Source: Lepisosteus oculatus (lineage: Eukaryota > Chordata > Actinopteri > Semionotiformes > Lepisosteidae). From it: a DNA stretch of 64,000 bases. Every line of letters starts with the position of its first letter. Within the stretch, counting starts at the first letter, position 1. Below the pieces are notes generated by a model. That model was not told the DNA's origin, did not search any database, and worked only from the letters and a program-made list of their open reading frames with translations. This document shows, one piece after another, positions 37,972-49,227 of this stretch. The DNA lies in contig NC_090698.1 in the NCBI RefSeq assembly GCF_040954835.1, positions 68,207,284 to 68,271,283 of the forward strand, in the 5' to 3' direction. The position numbers were made by a program, and so were the translations under genes.

Positions 37972-38839
37972 ATGCATTGTCTTTTTCAGAAAAATACCAG
38001 TTGCTGAGCCCATGAAAATAACACACAATTACTGTGAAAACACACACAACAGCTCTTCTAACAGGCTACCACAAACACACGTCTATCCCAACAAATTTCT
38101 TCGAGAGACAGCCCAAGACTTCAGGTAACTGTATCTTAAATTAAACTGGGTACGTTCTTCAACAACGATGACTGATATTTAGTATTTCGTTTGGTTAAAA
38201 GAAACCATGCGATGAATGGGGGGCATACCCCCTTCCTCAATCCATCAGATGCGATCTCTTCAGCGACTCTACCTTTCAATAGTCTTGAAGCCTGCTCCAC
38301 ACTGTAGCCTTGTGTGGTTTCCATATCTCATCTAGGTTAACATTCCCAAACAGAGTGAATTCAAACCTGCTGCATTATCAAAAACCATTTACATTTCATC
38401 CATTCAGACTTACAAAGAAAAAAGAGGCTATGCTGTGTTTAGTACCTTCCGAAGTGACTCCATGTTTGATATTTCTTTTATACACTAAATGACAAATGCT
38501 TATGTGGACATATGAGACCAGTAGGAACAATGGAATGTTTTCTTAAACTATAAGGAATGTGAACTACAACACATGCTTTTTAAATGTGAAATAGTAAGGT
38601 AAAATGTTGTGAGCTCACAGAATCATCACATATCACTGTATCAGAAATAGCCTGTTGAATCGCTCGAATTCACAAATCTTGAGTACTAGAACCAGAGGCA
38701 GCACTCTGTGGAAAGGTGACATAAAGTTCTTCTGTTTTCCAGATGTGATTACAGCTGCTTTCGAGTTGTCAAGCAGTCCCAGCCTGGACACTACGTCATT
38801 CATCCAGAGTTTGTTTCTGAGTCTGAAAACCTTCCTTGA
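34105..38839 (+). CDS. Unrecognised 244-residue protein, five exons
   Basis: Exons 34105-34242, 35492-35666, 36700-36889, 37990-38124, 38743-38839. Every border is GT/AG and the frame stays open through all four junctions (735 bases including the stop), which makes chance unlikely. The protein starts MHSTTLYSSRTNISTYMEEF, has a basic N-terminal third, a helical stretch LNRVRQLVQNYLQVVRPTDL, a second helix (VWLCKLQELQTLVKKQQ), and ends HYVIHPEFVSESENLP. There is no signal peptide and no membrane helix. I do not recognise the family. It lies where SPMIP6 (C9orf24, a sperm microtubule-associated protein) lies in human, and the SRT-NISTY start faintly recalls the SPMIP6 N terminus (R-T-x-ISTY), but the rest does not obviously match. 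Two AATAAA signals follow at about 38936. ATG 34105 has a purine at -3. Confidence 0.72.
35680..35812 (+). repeat. Imperfect CTGCTATTAC-type minisatellite
   Basis: Directly after exon 2 of the unrecognised gene, units like 'ctgctataactgctattacc', 'cttctgctattactgctaac' and 'ctgcatctgctattgcag' repeat imperfectly. The frame stays open through it as a continuation of the exon-2 frame region, which only reflects the composition. Confidence 0.55.
36047..36102 (+). CDS. Possible alternative terminal exon of the unrecognised gene
   Basis: After the acceptor aatactttcag the frame that continues exon 2 reads AAVCDNVLQQYETRLSS and then TAA. The phase fits and the peptide looks protein-like. No usable 5' splice site in the right phase precedes the stop, so it could only be an alternative end giving a protein of about 121 residues. 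It may be chance. Confidence 0.25.
37902..37970 (+). repeat. (TAA)n microsatellite next to a splice acceptor
   Basis: About 23 perfect units of ATA/TAA. The tract ends 19 bases before exon 4 of the unrecognised gene at 37990 and so takes up the branch-point region. Confidence 0.95.
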
Positions 38840-38935
38840 ACTGAATGCCAAGGGAATCTGGGCATTCCTTTCCCAACCTTTCCCATTCTGTTGTGAAGAG
38901 TAAATCTATTATACTGTATAACCATTAAAGGAGAA

Positions 38936-38945
38936 AATAAATAAA
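38936..38945 (+). terminator. Poly(A) signals of the unrecognised gene
   Basis: Two overlapping AATAAA hexamers (aataaataaa) about 100 bases after the stop codon of the gene at 34105. Confidence 0.55.
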
Positions 38946-39620
38946 GTGAAACTGCATGGCCACATGCCTCAGCATATTATTGGCTGATCGATATAAATGC
39001 TTATCATATTCATATAAAACCATATGTTTTGGTACTGGTTCCATTGGAATTAGTGTAGCACGTCACTACTCGACACTGGACACCAGTTAGCATGTCACTA
39101 CTAGACATCTTGTCCCACTTATGCTGTATTTATACAGATAGATGAGATCCTTAAGGACTGATCTTAAGTTATCTAATCTTAAGTCTGGGGGCTTTTTCTT
39201 TAATTTAAAAAAAGGCATAAAAAGATATTTAAAGTAAAATCAGAAATGTAGTGCTAACCACTTAGTCACTTATCAAGTTTCATTATGTTTGTCCAATAAA
39301 TTCCTACAACATAGATCCCATCCCTGTTCTTAGAAGTCACGCTTCAGAAACCCAGATCCCCAGCCGTTCGGACTTCTCTGCACTTAGAACCCTTTTCTTA
39401 CTTTTCTTACTTTCTTAAAATTTCATTTTATTAGTTTTAACATACAAAATTGAACAAAAATAAAGTTTTCACTCATGACAAAACATCAAGATTTTAAATA
39501 TGAATAAGTATAAAGTCTATGAATTAACATACTTTTGCAGTTTGACAGGCAGGTACTGTAGGCATAGTGGCTTTTTCTTTTTCTCTTTCAGTATTGTAAT
39601 GTCAGGTATTGTCACACAGC

Positions 39621-39684
39621 TTTGTTAAGTGCCTTGGGGCTTTGTTGCGAAAGGCGCTACATAAAAAAATAATTGAATTGAATA
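39621..39684 (+). repeat. L2/CR1-type retroposon 3' tail
   Basis: 'agtgccttggggctttgttg' and 'gcgaaaggcgctacataaaa' followed by a short aattgaattgaa tail is the common 3' end shared by fish LINEs and SINEs. Confidence 0.6.
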
Positions 39685-41079
39685 TAATGCAAGGATGAAA
39701 GGGTGGAAGAGGAAAAATAATGTGACATTTGAAAACACAAATGAAATATTATGATTGGACAGTAAAGATAATCCGCCTCTCCCACTGTTTTTTCAAAGAC
39801 CTCATTCTGGAATCACAACTGATACAATTGGTTACATTTTCCATCTCATAAATCTCTGAGACAATCACAACCCAGTTATTCATTGGTTTGAGGATCCCTT
39901 TGGGACTGTTGGAACTGTTCTAGAGGTTTGTTGTTCACTAGCAAAAATACTTTAAGCAGGTACAGTATTTATCCCCTCCCTCAGAACTCTTCAGTTTGTG
40001 TGACACATTTATTAAATTTATAAATTATTTATTGACATATTGCAATGAGGCATATCCTTTTTTTTAAAAAGAAACTTTAAAACTGAATCGATCTAGCTAT
40101 AACATTTCAGGATTTTTTCCATGTTCTACTGTACGTCACAGACCTGAAGTACTGTACATTGTGCTTTTTTCTACCTTGCAGTTTGCATATCACCCTTTGC
40201 AGCTGGAAGTGAATATCCTTTAAAACTATGCCTGTTTTGCAATATGAACTTTGTGAAGAGAAAAACAATACGTTTCGCCGTGAATTAAAGGATATGTCAA
40301 TCAGCAGTGTGTTTAAAATAATGAAACGCAACAAAACAGAAACCAGCTCGCCTCTTTCTGGAGCGTACAAACCGCGATGACTGGAAAATTTAAGCTACTT
40401 TCTGTGGTGAAACGCTTTATCTCTGCAGCGTAAGCACTGCGCAAAACATTATTATGAGATTGTTCAGCAAAGAAATAATTGTATGTAATCAAGCGTTTGT
40501 ATTTTTCTGAAATGATGGGGTTGTGTGTGTCTTCTCAGACACCACACTCACACACCACAGAGACAACTTAAAATGCAGTTCAACACCAGCGGTTTTCTTG
40601 CAGGCTGATGTAAGACCTTGCAGTGCCAGAAGGTGAAGAATGATACAATGAATACCACTGATCCCTAACGAGCCCTGAAATGACAGGTCTGCAGTGAGGT
40701 TTGGGTACTGATAACGCTTTTTGAACGACTTAAATGGTCTTCTCTTCCTCACCAAAAAAGAATGTATTTTCATCTCTCCCCTTTATAATCCTGCGCTGAA
40801 TGTTTTGACTCTTTCAGACTCATTAGTGGAGGGGAGGTAGCACTTCGGAAAAAGTTAAAGAGTTAAATGGTCCAGAAAGTCTGGTTTCAAAAACCCAAAG
40901 GTTCGTGTTCGTGTATAGATTAACAGCATGCGAACGTAAGGAAAGATACAAATTACAGGAGGTCATCTGACCAATGTGTTTGTAGGTGGCTTCTGCATTG
41001 TAGCAACTCGGCTATATTTAAAAATCATCTTCTCAGTTTTGACTTTTTGTCTGGATCTTTACAGTATATGACTACAATA

Positions 41080-41303
41080 ACGTTCGGCATATCTAAAACT
41101 TAACAATAAGGGAAGTGCGACTACCCGTTCGATAAGATGCGAGGTAAGAACCTCAGATCCCAGAATGCGTCTGGTGGCCGTGCGCCTCCTGATTGACAGG
41201 TGAGGCATGCAATCATCACAGACCTCGAAGGCCATGTGCATCACGTTTTGTTTGCCGGAGGAGTTGGAATTTGAAAGTCTGTGTCAATTGCTGTGTTCAA
41301 AGG
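41080..41303 (+). promoter_or_regulatory. MYORG: Candidate MYORG promoter and non-coding first exon
   Basis: CpG-rich sequence (gactacccgttcgataag, gtgcgcctcc) that ends in a consensus donor, ttcaaagg|gtaagtg. The next acceptor in the right place is the one before the MYORG leader exon at 46732. MYORG in mammals also starts with a non-coding exon. An upstream frame starting at 41207 is open through this exon. No direct evidence of transcription. Confidence 0.35.
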
Positions 41304-44300
41304 GTAAGTGTTGCATTTTGTTAAGAACAAAACGAGAAAACCGGCGCTGTTTAAATGCTGTATGTTTTTTTCTTCTTCTCGAGACCCTTGCACTTAAATA
41401 TCCGTTGTGTTTTTAGCGTCCCGAAAGTGCGGACCTTTGATAGGGGTGGTGGTTTGTTCAAGTTTGTTTTGCAAGTTGCAAATTGCTGAGTTGCCATTAT
41501 AAGAACCTGGTCACAACTCATGCTTTTCGTTGCACAGTATTGCTCCAGCATTATGGGAGTGATACAGTTGTAATATAGCAAAACAGGGTTCTGGTATACC
41601 GAACCTAAAGCATGAAGTAATGAAAACTAACGTGAAGGTTTGGGGTTTAAGAATTTCACTTTAACTCAGGACACGGTTTGATCTAAGGAGTTTTGGAAAA
41701 GCCGATTTGTGTCTATTTTCTTGTACATGTACTGTACTTTACATTGTGTATGGTTTCGATTTCAATTCTTCTTTCGAAATATAGAAGTCTTTGCAGATGT
41801 GTGTTCTTGCACATACAGTAAAACACTTCAAACGAGTGAGATTTTGTAGCTAGCTAGTTCTAGAGAAATGACATTTTCAGGCTACTGTTGCTGAAACCGT
41901 TTGAAATTTGAAGTCAACTAAAGGGATGTACGGCCATTTCTCATACGAGTGTGAAGCATGGATAGCTACAGTTCAGTTCTAACTTGACGTGAGCAGGCGC
42001 CGAAAAGAGATATTAAACTCGCTCGATCCGGAACAGTATATACAGTACACAGCTTTTCTTAGAAAAGGTGCTGAGAGTTTCTTCTCTTCCCACAGCTACT
42101 GTCAGCGTGTTGAGCAACAACACAGCCTGATAGCGAGGTGTCTCGCATTGGTTGGTCATTAGAAGTGATTGTGATCTTCAGATTTTGCTTTTGTCCTTGG
42201 GAGTCTTATAATTCCATTGCCTTAAAAAATATGTGAATAAAAACACAAAAAGTCATTCAACGTTTAGGATGTTTGTAGTAGAATAAGCTAACCAATACTC
42301 AATATACTGGTTAAGGTTACAATTGCTATGTGATGTTCAGTCAGTGGTAAAAAAAAAAATCAAGTAATGAAGACATTAACATGTTAAGCTTAGTGTAAAG
42401 GAAAATTTGGAAAAACTCAAGACTACAAAATTCGAGGTCAGTGCTGAAGATGATCCACCTTAAAGTAACCAGTATAACCTTTATATCCTTCAGCTTTTTA
42501 GCCTCTCGAGAGCATCTCTTTTACAATTCTGTTTGCCAAATGTAATGTATTCATTTAAAAAATATTGTATATGTCGTATGTGCGCTTCTCTATTCTACTG
42601 CTGGACCGAAAGCACATTCCACCAGCTGATGTTGAATAAAGAGAGTTCTTGTCATGTCCAAGCTACCCCACCCACCCCCCAAAAAAGACATGTCATTCTA
42701 TCTGTTTTCTAGTGTCCTTCTGTTGTCAGTCCTTACTTCTTGAAACTGTGTGCCTGCTATATGCCGCAGGGTGAGACATTGTAATGGGCAGATTTAAGTA
42801 GTGATGTTTTCCAAGGTAAAGGCCAAACTACAAAAGGAAACCATACTGCAGGAGCCACAGAGTCGGGTATTCGGTGGCTGTGCGTGGCCGAGGAGCCAGT
42901 GCTGCGATGCCACCAGCTGTGGTATTCCAACTGAATACCTCCATGTCAAAACCCCCTCCCTGTACCTTTATATATTATCTCCTTTATCTATTTAAACAAC
43001 CGTAAGTCTTCCTAAGGCACACATTTGTTTTTCTAACATTTAAAATCTGAGGTATAAAAATATGAAGTTGAGTGTTTTATGTATTTTTGTAATGGATACT
43101 AGGGTAACCTCTTATGTCATGCTTGGCAGCAGCTCATCAGTTTGTAATATGTATCTTCGGCCATAGCTGACCTCATATATTATACTGTAATTAAGGAGCT
43201 TCTGAGTATGGGCAGAGGTATGAGACCGAAATCTCAAAATAAGGGAGGCCCTGTAACCACCAGAGGAGCAAAAGCAAAGTTTGACAAATGCAGTGCTGCA
43301 TTTATTAGAGAAGGGCTACGTTGGTTTGCTGAAATCGGCAATGCTAATTTGCTAATGGGGTTGAACGTTACTAAGTACAGGCAAACAATTTTTGATGTAC
43401 TGTATGTTGTTTGTCCATGTTTTGGAACAAATGTCTCAATATACAGTAGCTGTGAAAAACCGGTTACTGATTAATTGTTTACCATCTAGCAAAAAGGGAA
43501 CATTGGCTATGAATATGTGGGAACATTTAGAGCTGATTAGGAGAAAATGAAGAAGGTTCATGCCTTGAGACACTGCTCTTATATCTCTTATGTCTTGTAT
43601 TCTACATAATGGGCTGTGCACAACCTGTGACCAGGCCCCTGCTGTCTGGTCACAAGATAAGACTTTTGAGAGTAACACGTTAATAACCTAAGAATGGGGG
43701 TTATTGCAAACATTTTACTGCTGACATACAGCCATGACTTCAAATGCCTTAACGTCCTTAAAGTGCAAAAAAAAAATGATGTATTTTTCTTGTGAAGAGG
43801 TTGGTTGAGTAATCCATAATTAATTTTTACACTTCAAAATCTACAGTATGTACAGTACCTCTATACGATACAATAAAAAGAAAGGATGATCTCCTCTGAC
43901 ATATCAACAATTATCTATTATCTACAATTATCTTAACATTGTCTATTTTACAACTGCAAAAATAGACATTTGACAAGGAAATTACTTTTATAATTGTGCA
44001 GTTCAAGGCTTTACAACCACTTTACAGTTGAATTGAGCTTTGTAAATGAAATTTAACATATTTTTATGCAATGGCTTTAACTGGATTTGAAAATGTCTTT
44101 TTCACTTTGCTGGATGTCTGTTGCAGTGTGCCAAAGAAACCTTTCATTTCTACACTGAGTGTTTGTCTCCCCCGTCTTCTTAATTTGTCTTAATAAAGTG
44201 ACTTATGTACTGTAATTTAAAAGTGCATCTTTTTGTATAAAGGTTGTTTGTATTGGGAAAAGTAGCAACAGCTCAGAAAGGTTACTCCATATTTTAATTA

Positions 44301-44632
44301 AGTGTGCACAATTACATTTTTTCTGCATTTGTTAAATTATAAGGAGCAAAACATGCTCATTGTGTTTTAGACAACACTGTTCTGAATTGCTGTCCATACA
44401 ATGTGCACCAGTGCCCCTTGCATTTGTAATTCACAGACTCAGGATATGCAGAGGTATTTCAAGCCTATCAGATGGCACTTGTCTAAACAGGGAGATGTAA
44501 AAGCAGTTTTTGAGGATTGCTGACTAAGTGTTTTTTTAGCTGTGCCTATCAAGGACGTGATACAGAAACAGATGAAATTTTTTATTTCAGGTTCATTTTA
44601 TACCACTGCTCATCTTATTATATTGTGAAGGA

Positions 44633-44714
44633 ACAAGTAATAGGTGTATTCCATGCTGAAAAGAAAAGAAAGAGAACACAACGTTTCGGCCGTGGAGCCT
44701 TCTTCAGGTGTTTT
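44633..44714 (+). repeat. Palindromic element, copy 3 (truncated)
   Basis: Only the left arm is present: 'acaagtaataggtgtattcc', 'aacgtttcggccgtggagcc' and 'ttcttcaggtgtttta'. The right arm and tail found at 10294 and 14432 are missing. Confidence 0.7.
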
Positions 44715-46731
44715 ACATTGTGGTCAGTTAGGAACAAAAAAGTTCCTGTGCCAGTACTAACCGAGCTATTGACAGTGTTGTGTCCATATAGCACATTTGT
44801 ATCCATGGGGCTGTTTCATAGCAATCCCTAGAATATCTAAAAGCATAACCAAATCAGTTCTAGATTATAATGATAATTCTGTAACGATCTGTATGAAGAA
44901 GACTGAATGTTGAAATTTTTCATTTTTAGAGTTTCATTGAAATTTATGGATTGCAGTGGATTTAATCAAGCAGATAAAATCCAAAATTCTGACAAATAAT
45001 ATACTGTAGATGTTTTATTCTTAATACCCATAGACTACATTATGTCTTTATAGTAAGATTATCTAGGACTGCTGTTTCACTGGACCTCTTTAAATTCCGG
45101 TGATTTTATCATTAATAACTATTTCTCACACCTGCAGTTGAATGTGATGTCATTGTCTTTCAATGAGCAATAAAGAAATCGCAAGTGTCTGAACATTTTT
45201 CACAATAAAAGATCAACTCACTGAAGTTTCATTCACAGTATTTCCTGTTTTGTGTCCTGTGATATTGAATATGCTTGAAAAGCAGTTAAAGGGCTTTTCT
45301 TGTACAGTATATATCACTGCAAGTCTTTTAGCAAATCCCCAATAAACTTCTCTCTTGCTTAAAGTGAAACTGCAATGCTATTTTTATATTTTGGGCTTAG
45401 AAAGAATCAGCATTGATGAGTTAATTACAAACCACAATGAAAGTAAAATGCACATAGTAATGTATAAAAAATATACATCACAAAAGAGACAAAAATACCA
45501 GGTATGTGCAGCGCCATATTTTGAGATTCAGAATGAGGCAACCAGCTTCTAGTGAGATGAAGCAGCCTTATTATATTGTAAAGAAGCAGGGGTGTGAATA
45601 TATCTGTTTTAAGAATATAAAGTCAGTTATGTTTTTAGGAAATCTAAGCTTGTTGTGGTCCTCAAGGAGTCACTTCTGATAATATGAGCCCTGGCTTGCA
45701 AGTCATGTGTGATTGAGTAATAAGGGCCAGTACATTTCTGGAATGGACTCCCTGCAGTTTCATTGCTTGCTCCCTTCACAATAAATGTACAGTTTGAATG
45801 TCAATTTTATTAATGATTTCACACAATTTAGTTGTCTTTGGTGAAGTGATTTCTCATATGTATTAATTTATTCATCTCTTTACTTGACTGAGACAGCGTC
45901 GCTGAATTATTGAAAATGGCAACACAAGATGCATTCAGGTGAATGGCAGAGCATCGCTGTTTCCCTGAACCAGACTGGGTCAGACTGAACCAGTTCAGCT
46001 GAGTGGAAGATGCCATTTTGTCATCTAGAGTTGGTAGTCTTAGTTGTTTAGCTTCATAAACATAGAATACTAGTTTAAACAAGATCATGTTTTTGTAAAT
46101 CCCCTGGGGAAAGTGTCATAGTACGTGGATAATTTCTGCATTTAATTCTTAGTGTCCCTACCATCAAAAAGCTATAAAAAACTTTATAAATATTTGCACA
46201 GTGCTGATATCATTATACTGTCCTGTAACCCATTACAGTAAGTATAATAAATCTCACTCACAGTTATACAAATGTGACTCATTGTACATAAGCTCGGAAA
46301 ATTCAACAAATGCATCGAAGATGTAACAAGCCTTTATTGTTAGGGGTTTAAAAGTCACACGTGAATAGATTTCCTGGGATAATATTGGGGAATATTGCCT
46401 AATGATTTACAGAGTTCCTGACCAGTCAGTGGTGCAATGATGTATTGCAACTGCTAATGTGGTTATTGACTTCTGTTGTTACTCTCTCTCATGATCTATC
46501 ACTGTCTCGCTGTCCAAGTCTAGTCTTCTGTTCATGTCCTTATACATTACTTTATAATTTAAAGCAGACCTACTCTGCTGTATGCACAGTATTTGTGCAG
46601 GGGTAACAATGCTATTAATGTCGTTAGTTCTGCTTTAGGTGTAAATGAAATTTGAACAGTTGAATAAATTTTTTTTTTATCCGTAAGCAGCATTACATCT
46701 GTGACTTCTGATGACTTTTTTTTTCTTTCAG

Positions 46732-46900
46732 GTTCATTGAAGATGGACTGTTCCGGCAGGTGCCGATCAGGGCTTCCAACCCTATGAAGACTCCCAAGAA
46801 GAGCTGAGACGAAAAACCTGCTGCTGCCGTGTGTTTAAAAACTGTCTTGCACCATCTAAACCATAGTGTTCTGCTGCTGGACTAGTTGAGGATCGTAGCC
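46732..46900 (+). promoter_or_regulatory. MYORG: MYORG leader with two short upstream ORFs
   Basis: The acceptor tttttttttctttcag ends at 46731. The leader has a 14-codon uORF at 46743-46787 and a 7-codon uORF at 46784-46807; the two overlap by ATGA. The main start follows about 90 bases later. Such uORFs often lower translation of the main frame; here that is inference. Confidence 0.5.
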
Positions 46901-47160
46901 ATGTACCAGATGGTGCGGGGGGGCACTAGCCCAAGCAGTCACACCCCAGCCAAGCAGAAGCAGGTCAAAGATGGGCGCCCCCTTGTGGGAGCGAGCGTGC
47001 TGGGCGTGGCGCTGGTGGTGGCAGCGGTGGTTGCCTGGTGCTATTACACTGCCTCGCTGCGCAAAGCCGATCTGCTGAAGACCGAGCTGTTGGACCTGAA
47101 TCGCGACGGGTTCCTCATCCGCAACCACGCTGGAGTCATTGTCTTCCGCATGGCTTTCAG
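46901..47160 (+). CDS. MYORG: MYORG coding exon 1 (cytosolic tail and membrane anchor)
   Basis: The exon encodes the short cytosolic N terminus, one membrane helix (about residues 28-48, [20 protein letters not shown]), and the stem [20 protein letters not shown], which follow mammalian MYORG closely. The start ATG 46901 (MYQMVRGG) corresponds to an internal methionine of the longer human form, so the fish protein appears about 30 residues shorter at its N terminus. The exon ends TTCAG|gtgtgt in phase with the exon at 49228. Confidence 0.93.
46974..46988 (-). promoter_or_regulatory. CTCF-like motif inside MYORG coding sequence
   Basis: On the minus strand this reads CCACAAGGGGGCGCC, a full match to the CTCF core. 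It overlaps codons for GRPLVG, so the DNA carries a protein-coding and possibly an architectural signal at once. Confidence 0.45.
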
Positions 47161-49227
47161 GTGTGTTGGCTGGACACCTTTCCATCCTCTATCATCTCTT
47201 TTTTTTTCCTTCCTTTCTTTCTCTTTTTCAGCCAGACAGTGGAGGCAGTGTCTCAATACTGTCTTCTGGCATGTGCTTTTCTGTTCTCCGTTTTCTTTCT
47301 TAACATGTCATTTTTTGTTCAGACCTGGTATGGAAATAATAAATAATGGGATGAATTTTAGGTTGCAGTGAATTCACCCCCTACCTCCTGCTCTGATAAG
47401 TGAAAAAGGAACTTATTATGAATTATAGGTGAATTGGATAATGAACCAATGCTTGTAACAATAGCCTGTTTGTAACAGAGATGCATTCTACTCTGTCGAT
47501 TTTGACCACCAAAAAGTGGTCACCATCTGTTAGCAACCCTGCTTATAACAATTTTCCTACCAAGAGATGTGCATTGTACCCTATAGACGTTATCATAGTG
47601 GCAGAGAGGAGTGGGGAAGTGGACACTAACAGATCAGTCAGCAAATAGGAGGGCTCTTAAGCAGTCATTCTCACCCTGCAGGATTTATTTTCAAATTATT
47701 ATTTTATATACAGTACCTACACCAAGTGGTGTGGATATACACCAAATCACCAAGTGTGTTTGTCTGTTTGTCAAGTGTGTTTTGACTTGGGAGCTACAAA
47801 TTCTGCATCCATGCATGGGGGAGAATAAGGAAGTGTAAGCAGACTTGTGCAGGAGGTTCAGTACGATTGCAGGAGAGGAGGAGTGGATTGGCTCCTATCA
47901 ACAGCACTCAAAGGTTACAAGAACCTGGATAGTTGTAGGGATTGCTGTGAGCTGAGAGAGCCCTGGATGACTAACCCAGACCATTCACTCGGCAGCGCTC
48001 AGCCATTTACATTCTGCTGCCTGGGGAGTCCTGGTCACAGATGGCTACTGATGACCCAGGCTGGAACCCTCACCGCCTGGAGAGCCCAACCTCCCCTTGG
48101 AGAACTCACTTGTGTTGCAGGATTTTTGGACTGCTGAAGGCTCTGGGCTCTATATCCAAAATGTTTTTTTGCAGTTGAATCCTGATCTCGTGTGACGCAT
48201 TTTGGGTATAGAACCCACTATTTGTAATCAGATACAAAGCTAGATAGATGCATACAATCTGTTGTGTATTGTTCACAGACTTAAGACGTGTTTGCGTGTT
48301 CTAAAGCAGTCAGCACTGTGCAATTGTTTTCCACCTGTGAATTTAATATTGCATGCAGCATGCAATTGTGATGGATAAGAATCACTGTGGAGGTTTAGAT
48401 TTTGCATGCTCCTACCTGTAAAGCAATATTGCATGTACACAAATATGCTTAGATTACCTCATGGTTTGTATCTTTCCATCTGCTTGTTCAGGTTGTCCAT
48501 ATTTTTTTTTTCAAGAACACTCTTGTATACTGTAGCAACCTTTCTGGCAGAACTGCACATTTTGCAAAGTTTGTTATAATGAAGTTTGACTGAATTTGTT
48601 TGGCTTTTCTTTATAACTAGAACCTTAAATAATTTTTAAAAAATGTTCTTTACAGAAACTCGATTAATTTTTAAGGCACAGTACCTGACATATTTATTCT
48701 GACCAGTAAAAATGGTTCAGGTCATAACCATGCTTAGTAAATGTGCAACCCTTTCATGACTCCAGTAATAAACATCATGTCATGTACAGTATAAAAATTC
48801 ATTAATCTGAAAACATAAAACAATCCTCCAGTTAGCCTGTGAGGTGCAATAGGCCTTCATTTAATTTGGAGTGAATTAAATTTGACAGATGTTCTTGAAA
48901 ATATGAAAATTAAATTTCTTACCCCTGTTTTGTTTGAAAACATAACATCGTAATGAGATTTTCTGGATCTTTCAACTGTTAACAACCACAAGAGTGAGAA
49001 ACTGAATGAAACGCACACATTTCTTAAGGTTGTTTTTGTGCAAAATATAGTAACTGTCTTAGTATTGAGCAAACTGCCCAGCTATGGTGTTAATTCTGAT
49101 ACCCTGGTTTCTTTCAAGGAATGACTGCATGACATCTTTGGCCTAATAGGCTACTAACTAATAGGGCTGGATGGGCTGAATGGCCTTTTAGTGTTTGGAA
49201 CCTTCCTCATGTTATCTGTTCCCTCAG
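47161..49227 (+). other. MYORG: MYORG intron between the coding exons
   Basis: The intron runs from gtgtgt to ctgttccctcag. It holds no recognisable gene. Sequence near 47.9-48.15 kb is GC-richer and may be an old repeat; a repeat tail lies at 49141-49200. Confidence 0.8.
49141..49200 (+). repeat. Retroposon tail fragment
   Basis: 'agggctggatgggctgaatg' followed by 'gccttttagtgtttgg' resembles the 3' end of a SINE/LINE group seen in several fishes. It lies just before the second MYORG coding exon. Confidence 0.45.

Larger units (their letters stand above)
38946..46731. other. Spacer and 5' region of MYORG
   Basis: CpG content rises between about 40.3 and 42.1 kb, which suggests a promoter region. 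Elsewhere there are a LINE tail, a truncated palindromic element and AT-rich DNA with only short open frames. If the first MYORG exon is near 41.3 kb, everything from there on is its first intron. Confidence 0.45.

Noticed and set aside
37691-38047. Frame with a long isoleucine run
   Set aside because: It is the minus-strand translation of the (TAA)n microsatellite.
43208-43474. 88-codon plus-strand frame starting MGRGMRPKSQNKGG
   Set aside because: The basic start looked protein-like, but there is no homologous motif, and the frame lies in the presumed first MYORG intron.
46732-46807. Peptide FIEDGLFRQVPIRASNPMKT as the end of a separate coding gene
   Set aside because: The frame looks protein-like, but the only nearby donor (41303) joins it in another phase, and no start or other upstream exon was found; it is better read as MYORG leader.
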